Source: Fallopia convolvulus
Lineage: Eukaryota; Streptophyta; Magnoliopsida; Caryophyllales; Polygonaceae
DNA length: 64,000 nt
Reading direction: 5' to 3'
Assembly (NCBI GenBank): GCA_964016875.1
Contig: OZ024724.1
Span: forward strand, 22,118,200 to 22,182,199
Shown here: in pieces, positions 57,818 to 64,000 of the stretch
How positions within the stretch are numbered: the stretch's first letter is position 1
Layout: every line of letters begins with the position of its first letter
Translations under genes and position numbers: made by a program
Notes under the pieces: generated by a model
What the model was told of the DNA's origin: nothing
The model's input: only the letters and a program-made list of their open reading frames with translations
Databases searched by the model: none

Positions 57818-58889
57818 TCCTATACATGTCATTGAAGAATAAGAAATTGTGAGCTTTTCATACTCTTCTCTCTTGCTTTTAAGTTTTGATTTCCTTGTTT
57901 GATGGGGGGCATCAAAATTTTAAGTATGGGGTGGGGGTAAGTGTGTTCATGATTTCACTTGTTTATGTTTGTTTGTTATTTTGAGGATATTTGATATTTG
58001 GTTTCTAGTTTGTGTTTGGGATGTTTGTTTCTTGGTTGTGGTTTGATGAAAGACATGGATGATTGATTTGGTTTTGAATGGATGAGTCTTTGGTTTTAGA
58101 GAAATTTTTGCAAAAATCCATAAAAAAAATTGAAAAATTGTGTTAAAAAACAACAAAAAGATTTTGTGTTTTGTAGGTTTTGGACTAGAAATTCCCATCT
58201 TAGATTGCCAAAATAAAAGCTAATGATGATGTGAGCATGTAAATTCCTTTGCATATTTTTGGATGGTTTAGCCTCTAAAATGATGTTGCTTTTGATGTGA
58301 TCATGATATCCTGCTTGTTTTATTCAACATGTGAGTTCTAGGATGAGTTCTTATGCAACTAGGTATGAGTGACCCTTGTGAGATTGATTTTTGGCCATTT
58401 TAGGGATGCTTGTTCATATTTGCATATCCCTTATCTTTCTTGTGTGATTAGCTCATTCATGCTTAGTAAAACTTGCTATTGCGGTGTTTATCTATTTTCC
58501 AAGACCGTCATGAGAATTGTCCTAGCATGGTCACATTGATTTTGAACTTTATTCTTCTAGTCACATAAATGTTCCATATCCTACCATGAAGATAATCCTT
58601 TGTTTGTAGCCCCGTTCTAGCCTAAGCCTTTGTTTGAAACTCCTCAAAAATATTATTCCTAGCCTTATATGACTTGACCCTTATGGGATTGGACTTTAGA
58701 AGAAAGGTTGGGATTGTATTTGAAAAGTTGAGATTCTCTTGGGTTTAAGGGCAAAGAATGGTGTTATGAATCATGTGGGTAGTGCATCTTTGTTGTACAA
58801 AAATGAAAAGAAATAAAAGAAATAAAAGGAAGAAAGAAAATGTTGGAAATGTAAAGTGGAATGAAGCAAAGAGCTTAAGTGAAGAAAAT

Positions 58890-58943
58890 GGTCCGACCGA
58901 GTTACAAGCAACATCGGGCCCGATGTCATAAGAAAGTCGGTCC
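58890..58943. repeat. Element D palindromic cassette in 3' region
   Basis: 54 bp: GGTCCGACCGAG, ATCGGGCCCGAT, AGTCGGTCC. Both half-sites of the centre are changed so that the palindrome is kept. Confidence 0.85.
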
Positions 58944-59525
58944 AAATGTAGAAAGTGTTGAAAATCCAACTAAAAGCATAAGAGCAAAGATGAAGTGGAA
59001 TGTTAAGTGAAATTTTGGGTTGAAAGGAAAATGTTAAGTCTTTTGGGTGAGTGTGAAAGTAATTGTGGAATTTGGTGAAGTTGGTGAGAGTTTAGGTTGT
59101 TCAATCCCCATTGTAAGCACCACAAGACCAAATAATTCCCACCTTGAGAAATACCAAAAGCCCCATTACAACCCGGCCGAATGGAACCTCTTTGAGGACC
59201 TCCATTGAGCCAAGTTCGAAATTCTTTGTGTACTTTGCATTAGGCATCTCTAGGTGGAGGAATTGGTGATATTAGCTTCAATAGTAAAGTCCTTACTTGC
59301 ATGATTTTTGAGCTTGAGTGTTCATTGCTAAACCCAAACACATGATGAGTGATACACATTCACATATCCCTAAAGTGAGGCTTAGTTGCATTGACTTTAT
59401 TCCTTGGAACACTTAATCATGTGTGATGATGTAATCTTGCTTGAATATCGATCACTTGTGCTTAAAATGTGTTTTCATACGAGGCTTTACTTGAAGATTA
59501 TGTTTCGGTCTTGCTTACATTGTTA

Positions 59526-59562
59526 TTGCTTGAGGACAAGCAAGTTTAAGTATGGGGTATTT
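59526..59562 (+). promoter_or_regulatory. Pre-PPT hairpin and polypurine tract of element D
   Basis: TTGCTTGAGGACAAGCAA at 59526-59543 (7-bp stem, AGGA loop), then AAGTATGGGG ahead of the LTR start at 59563. Matches element E. Confidence 0.75.
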
Positions 59563-60989
59563 TGATGTCTCTCTATTTGGTGGTGTTTTCATATGTGATT
59601 TCCTTTGTAAATATGTTTCTTTTTCCCCTTTTCTTGTGCGTTTTGTTCCTTTTTAGCCTAGTTCCCGTATTTCTATGAGATTCGGAGACTACACACCTTT
59701 TATGTGTTTTGTAGGTAATTTGGCATGAATCAAGGATCGATTTGAAGGAGGGTCGGGACATGGAGCAAAGGCCGAGCTAAAGCGGGAAAAAGAGAAGCAA
59801 GCCATGAAGAAGAACAAGAGAAGCCAACAAAGAAGAAGGTGGAACAAGGTCAGGACCGAGTTGCAACCACGTCGGGCCCGACTTTGAAGTCTCCAACCTC
59901 GGACCGAGTTGCACAGTAACTCGGGCCCGAGGTCCTCCGTGTCGGTCCGAGTCGGTCACCGAACTACTTGGGCTCCAAGGCACGAATTTGTGGACTTCCA
60001 CTTTTGCCCCTCATCTAATCTATAAAAGGCCCTCTTGTCTTCTAAGAAAGGATTCCCACACACACACACAAAAAGGGGGTTCCAAGGGAGCCAAGAGGAT
60101 TCTTGGAGAGCAAGAAGGAAGGAGAGGAGAAGGAAGAGAGAGAGAATCGGCCAAGGGAGGAAGTCTTGATAGGTTTTGTTGGTAGATTTGCTTTGATTTG
60201 CTTTGTTCTTGTGGATTTGAAAACCCTTGATTGGAATTTGTGGATTGCTTTGGATTTGAATGAAACTTTGCTTTGTTTTGAGATTGATTATGATGATTGC
60301 TTTCCCTTTTGATTTGATTGCTTTCTTTGCTTGTCACATGGAGTAGATCTCCTTGATCTTGGGTTATGGGGGAAAACCCTAGCTAGGTTTAGGCTAGAAA
60401 CCCCAATTCCATAGCCTTGAGTGTTTGATCTAAGAAACCCACTCTACATAGAGCTACAATTCCTTGCGAAAGTTGGGAATCAAGGCTTGAGATTGGCAAA
60501 GTAGCGAAAGTGAACATGTGTCAATCTCAAGACCTTACTTCGAAGGGGATTTCCCCATGGATCGAGGTGTAGATGTGGTTGGAACGAGGGCGAAAGCACT
60601 CGATCCTAGTCCGATCATCACTCATTGCCTGAATTGGGGTGGAAAAGCCTTAATCTACTAGGGAAGGAACCCAAAAGCCCAAGATCTACTTTTAAATCTT
60701 TGAGTTCGACATCCCCAGCTACCTCGGGCCCGACTTACCAAGTGTCGGGCCCGACTTACCCAGTGTCGGTCCCGACTTCCTCTTGTCGCCAACCTCGGGC
60801 CCGACGTGACCTCAGTGTCGGTCCCGACTGTTTTCTTTGTTTTCCTTTGTTTTATGCTCTCCTTTCTAGCTTCCTAGTATCTAGGCACATCGATCGAGTA
60901 GACTTACCGAGTGTTCGACACCCACCACGTACTACAATGGGGTCGGGTTATAAATTGTATCTCTTGACCCTCGCATCCGAGAGCGATCA
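59563..60989 (+). repeat. Element D 3' LTR
   Basis: 1427 bp; 21 bp longer than the 5' LTR because one extra GTGTCGGGCCCGACTTACC unit lies near 60740. Cassettes at 59853-59960 and 60721-60828. Confidence 0.92.
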
Positions 60990-61620
60990 CTCAGTCTTAC
61001 ATAAAATTTGTCTAAACTGACCAAGAATCAACTGGAATTCCAAGCAAATACATCAACATGCATCCACAACTTGGAAAGACAAATGAGTCAAATCTCTGAA
61101 GCAGTGAGCAAACTAGAAGCAAGAGACTCGGTTAAGCTCCCCTCTCAAACCGAAGTAAACCCGAACATTCGTAATGTTAGTACCACTATGTTAAGGAGTG
61201 GGAAGCAACTTGAGGACAGAATAGAGCAAATAAGTGATGATGAAGACGGCGGCGATCGCCGCCACCATGGCGGCACCCACTGCCAAAAGGAGCTTGGCTA
61301 CGACAATTTGGAAAAAATAAGCGGCGACCAAAAATTAAATGGCGGCGACCGCCGCCAAGATAGCGGCCCCCACCAACAGTCAGGTCGTGACTGCCGCGAA
61401 GGTGATGACCCGCCACCTCAAATTTCTGGAATAAGCGGCAATCGCCGCCCCTTGGCGGCACCCGCCGCCAGCCCGCCGCCTCTCAGATGTTGATTTTTTC
61501 CCTTCTGATGTTGCTCACCGCCCATCTGTAGAAGCCTCAAATGTTGATAAGGCTTTTGAAACTCATGTTTTTCCTAAATGGAAGCCCATTGCTCCATTCC
61601 CATCTACATTAAAACATACT
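60990..61620 (+). pseudogene. Gag of element E, 3' part, after element D
   Basis: Resumes with IHNLERQMSQISEAVSKLEA, the coiled region that follows the knuckle in Athila gag, then TTMLRSGKQLE and a linker rich in GGD and RR encoded by GC palindromes (61248-61470). The frame stops at 61491 and shifts. Confidence 0.7.
61248..61470. repeat. Element E GC palindrome cluster in gag linker
   Basis: GGCGGCGATCGCCGCC at 61248-61263 is a perfect 16-bp palindrome; GGCGGCGACCGCCGCC at 61341-61356 differs by one base; GCGGCAATCGCCGCC follows at about 61434. Confidence 0.85.
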
Positions 61621-62601
61621 AAACCATTCAAGAAAGACAAGGACATATTTGAGATGTTTAGAAAAGTTGAGGTCAACATGCCCCTACTAGATATGATCAA
61701 GTCAATTCCTCGTTATGCTAAGTTCTTGAAGCAGATGTGCACTACAAAGAGGATTCAGGATGAGAATGGCAAGAAAAAGGTGAAGGTGACTGAACATGTC
61801 TCAACAATATTTCAAAAGCACTTACCAAAGAAATGTGGGGATCCAAGTATGTTCACTATCCCTATAACTATTGGAGGTACTAAGCTTGACTAGGCTATGT
61901 TTGATTTAGCTGCTTCCATTAATTTTATACCTTCCTCTCTTTGTGATGGTATGAAACTGGGACCTATGCAACCAACTAATATTTCTATTCAACTAGATGA
62001 TAAGTCCACTGTTCATCCTATAGGAATGATAGAGGATGTTTTGGTTATGGTTGGTAATATTACTTTTCCTGCTGATTTTTATGCGCTTAATATGGAACAT
62101 GATAATCATGAAATCCCTATTCTGTTAGGGAGACCCTTCTTAAAAACCACTAATACCAAAATAAATGTGAGTACTGGTTCTCTAACACTGGAATTTGATG
62201 GCCAGATTATAAATCATAATATCTATGACGTCATTAAATCTTCACCAGATGCTCATTCTGTTTATGTTGTTGATATGCTTAAGCTTGTTGTGCAAAATAT
62301 TCTTGTTGGAAACCATCTAGATGATATAAAATCTCCAATCATTTCTAGTTTGGATTTCACTTTCTCAACTAACATACATGGAACTGTCAATGAGTTAGAT
62401 CCTTGCTACAAGCTCCCATCTAAGCTATTGGGACAATTCCCTTTGCCACTAACCTTGCCTAACAAGGAGCTTTTGTCTTCTATTGTGCAGGCACAGGTAT
62501 TTGAGTTGAAGAAACCTCCTAAGCGTATAGGGCAACCCCGAACGCCACCCTTGCATCTGCCGCCTCCACGGCCACCACCATTTCCTTACCCAAATCAGTA
62601 G
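61621..62601 (+). pseudogene. Protease of element E with Pro-rich end, broken
   Basis: PLLDMIKSIPRYAKFLKQM precedes protease as in Athila. The active site is FDLAASINFIP, so the Gly after Asp-Leu is Ala. TAG at 61891 interrupts just before it. PILLGRPFLKTTNTKINV is the second motif. After protease the frame runs 130 codons into a PPPRPPPFPYPNQ end and a stop at 62599-62601, where pol would begin in a complete element. Both the changed active site and the stop argue against activity. Confidence 0.72.
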
Positions 62602-63953
62602 TGGGTTTATGAGTTTTTTTCTGTTCTTTACTTTTACTTTACATTGGGGACAGTGTAAGATTTAAACATGGGGGAAGGGGATTACTTGCTTTGCACACAT
62701 GTAGTTGCATTAGGTTGGGCATGTTTACTTTATGTTTTGCATTGAATAAAATCTTGAAAAAAAATTAGAAAATAAAAAATATTGCATTTTAGGTTCTTAT
62801 TTCCCCATTGTGTAAGACCTCTTGTGTTTCTAAGTTAAGTATGGATTCTAACTCATGACATGCATGATGTTTTGAAGTTTCTACGATATGAGCATGATCT
62901 TTGGCTATTTTACTTTGATTATAAGATTGAGCATGTAGATGAGCTTGAGTTTTAGATATATTTTGATGTTCTAGCCAAAAAATCCTTGTGAGATTGTTTT
63001 TGGCCTTTTATTGTTTAATTGTTCTCTAATTCTTGATTGTATCACTTTGAATTTGTAGCTCTAGAACTTGCGTTTGACTCTTTTTCAAGACTGCTTTACA
63101 TGACTAGATGCATGACATTAAAATGATTGAGGCTTGTTTATTTTTACCCTATTATCTCTTTCCTGCCTTGACAAGATCCATGTTTTTGACACCCCATTTC
63201 TTTTGAGCCTTAAAGCCAATTTTGATAGCTCCACAAAATAATTCCTAGCCTATATAAGCTTGACCCATCCGGGATTTAGGACTTTAGGTGAATTTGTTTG
63301 TGTGGTTGTGAATAAGTATGGGGGAAGTTTGATGAGGTGGAAGAAAGGAATACAACTCTAATGTGAAAGTTGAGAAAAAATGAAGATGAAGAGTAAGTTG
63401 AAAAAAAGTGCTGAAAGAAAGTAGTCTTCATAAGATGAGAAAAGAGTTGAGGGAGAAAGAAACAAAAGAGCTTCTATGAGTGTGATTGGAGTTGGTGAAG
63501 GAAAGTGGAAGTAAGAAGAAAAGGAAAATGTGAAGTTTGGGTTTAGTTAGTTCTTTGTTCCAGATTTAGCACCACATGACCAAATATGATCCCCTTCCAA
63601 TTTCTCTTTACCTTGGCCCCATTACAATCCTTGAAAGGTCCTCATGATTTTTGTTGTGTGTTTGGTCCATAGCGGTGGAGAATTAGGACGTTGATGTAAG
63701 CATATTGTAGTCTAGTTTTTCATTGTTGATTTGAGTGAAACACATACCTTTAAACCTTGAGTGAGAGTGCAAACACATAGATTACTATGCTCTTTGCTTT
63801 AGTCAAAATTGCATGCTAGGATGTCTTGATCAAGTTATAGTTATATGTTGACTTGCTTTGTTGATTATGAGATGAATGCGTGGATTTCTATGTTGTGGTG
63901 TGACTTGGATCTACTTCTTGCTTGAGGACAAGCAAGGTTTAAGCATGTGGGAA
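62602..63953 (+). other. Element E 3' untranslated region
   Basis: No coding. Shares several short blocks in the same order with D 57818-59562: TTGTGAGATTG with TTTTTGGCC, TAATTCCTAGCC with CTTGACCC, CACCACATGACCAAAT with GCCCCATTACAA, and the hairpin before the polypurine tract. Confidence 0.65.
63918..63953 (+). promoter_or_regulatory. Pre-PPT hairpin and polypurine tract of element E
   Basis: TTGCTTGAGGACAAGCAA (63918-63935) forms a perfect 7-bp stem with an AGGA loop; AAGCATGTGGGAA (63941-63953) leads directly into the LTR at 63954. Confidence 0.7.
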
Positions 63954-64000
63954 TGTTATAGCTTGCATATAGGTAGTGATTAGGATGCATGTTTACGTTT
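63954..64000 (+). repeat. Element E 3' LTR, first 47 bp
   Basis: TGTTATAGCTTGCATATAGG, then ATTAGGATGCATG. Cut by the window end. Confidence 0.7.

Larger units (their letters stand above)
57818..59562 (+). other. Element D 3' untranslated region with polypurine tract
   Basis: No coding. A polypurine-like AAGTATGGGGTGGGGG at 57921-57936 is an internal candidate tract, and a cassette lies at 58890-58943. Blocks conserved with E are at about 58370-58410, 58640-58695 and 59115-59175. Ends with TTGCTTGAGGACAAGCAA and AAGTATGGGGTATT directly before the LTR. Confidence 0.7.
50161..60989 (+). mobile_element. Element D: Athila-like, pol-less LTR retrotransposon, TSD CTCAG
   Basis: LTRs 50161-51566 and 59563-60989 (TGATGTC...GATCA), flanked by CTCAG at 50156-50160 and 60990-60994. 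Order: primer site, gag plus protease in one frame, long untranslated region, ORF3, long 3' region, polypurine tract. RT, RNase H and integrase are absent. LTRs differ at roughly 25-30 places plus a 21-bp unit, so this is among the younger insertions here. Elements with gag but no pol are known in plants as TR-GAG; D differs by keeping protease and ORF3. Confidence 0.9.
47770..64000 (+). mobile_element. Element E: Athila-like, pol-less element interrupted by element D
   Basis: 5' LTR end at 49022, primer site 49026-49043, gag 49099-50160 continuing at 60995 after D, protease to 62601, 3' untranslated region, polypurine tract and the start of the 3' LTR at 63954. RT, RNase H and integrase are absent: the protease frame ends in a Pro-rich tail and then a stop. 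The 5' LTR start is not identified, and the 3' LTR runs out of the window. Confidence 0.7.

Overview
The window looks like plant nuclear heterochromatin. I find no host gene I can defend. Almost every base I can assign belongs to transposable elements, mostly Ty3/gypsy LTR retrotransposons inserted into one another. The evidence for a plant is Athila-type protease and RT motifs, primer sites matching plant tRNA ends, a CACTA DUF4216 remnant and a Mutator-like element. I cannot name the species.

Layout. 1-12768 and 12769-27179 are two tandem copies of one 13-14 kb block; the left copy is cut by the window edge. Each copy holds a decayed Athila-like pol (protease, RT/RNase H, integrase), an Athila ORF3 (env-like position) remnant, and the start of that element's 3' LTR. 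A 4-5 kb non-coding LTR element (LARD type, 721-bp LTRs, TSD CTTGC) has inserted about 10 bp into that LTR. The rest of the Athila LTR follows, then an LTR of a second gypsy family, here called C. C seems to span 26008-34967 and is interrupted by a minus-strand gypsy derivative (B, about 27000-32755). One LTR of B is in turn interrupted by a 3.1-kb Mutator-like element (29117-32220). 34968-38836 holds CG-palindrome-rich unclassified DNA and a CACTA transposase remnant. 38837-40871 is a mosaic of LTR pieces. 40872-47555 is a chromovirus-like element (G) with readable but broken gag, protease, RT, RNase H and integrase. 47770-64000 is an Athila-like, pol-less element (E), split inside gag by a second Athila-like, pol-less element (D, 50161-60989) with a perfect TSD, CTCAG.

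How the parts relate. None of the elements looks autonomous. D and E keep primer site, gag, protease, polypurine tract and LTRs but have no RT, RNase H or integrase, so they would need enzymes from relatives. The pol-bearing elements (units 1 and 2, and G) are broken by stops, frameshifts and deletions. D is the best preserved: its two long frames contain only four in-frame stops, each one C-to-T change from a sense codon.

The most unusual signal is structural. Several elements carry their own short CG-rich palindrome, repeated through LTRs, the gag-protease linker and untranslated regions. In D it is a 48-54 bp cassette with inverted outer arms (GGACCGA / TCGGTCC) around a central GTCGGGCCCGAC. 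The duplicated LARD carries a 48-bp array of hairpins that share a CTC loop and show compensatory stem changes. D and E share a hairpin, TTGCTTGAGGACAAGCAA, just before the polypurine tract.
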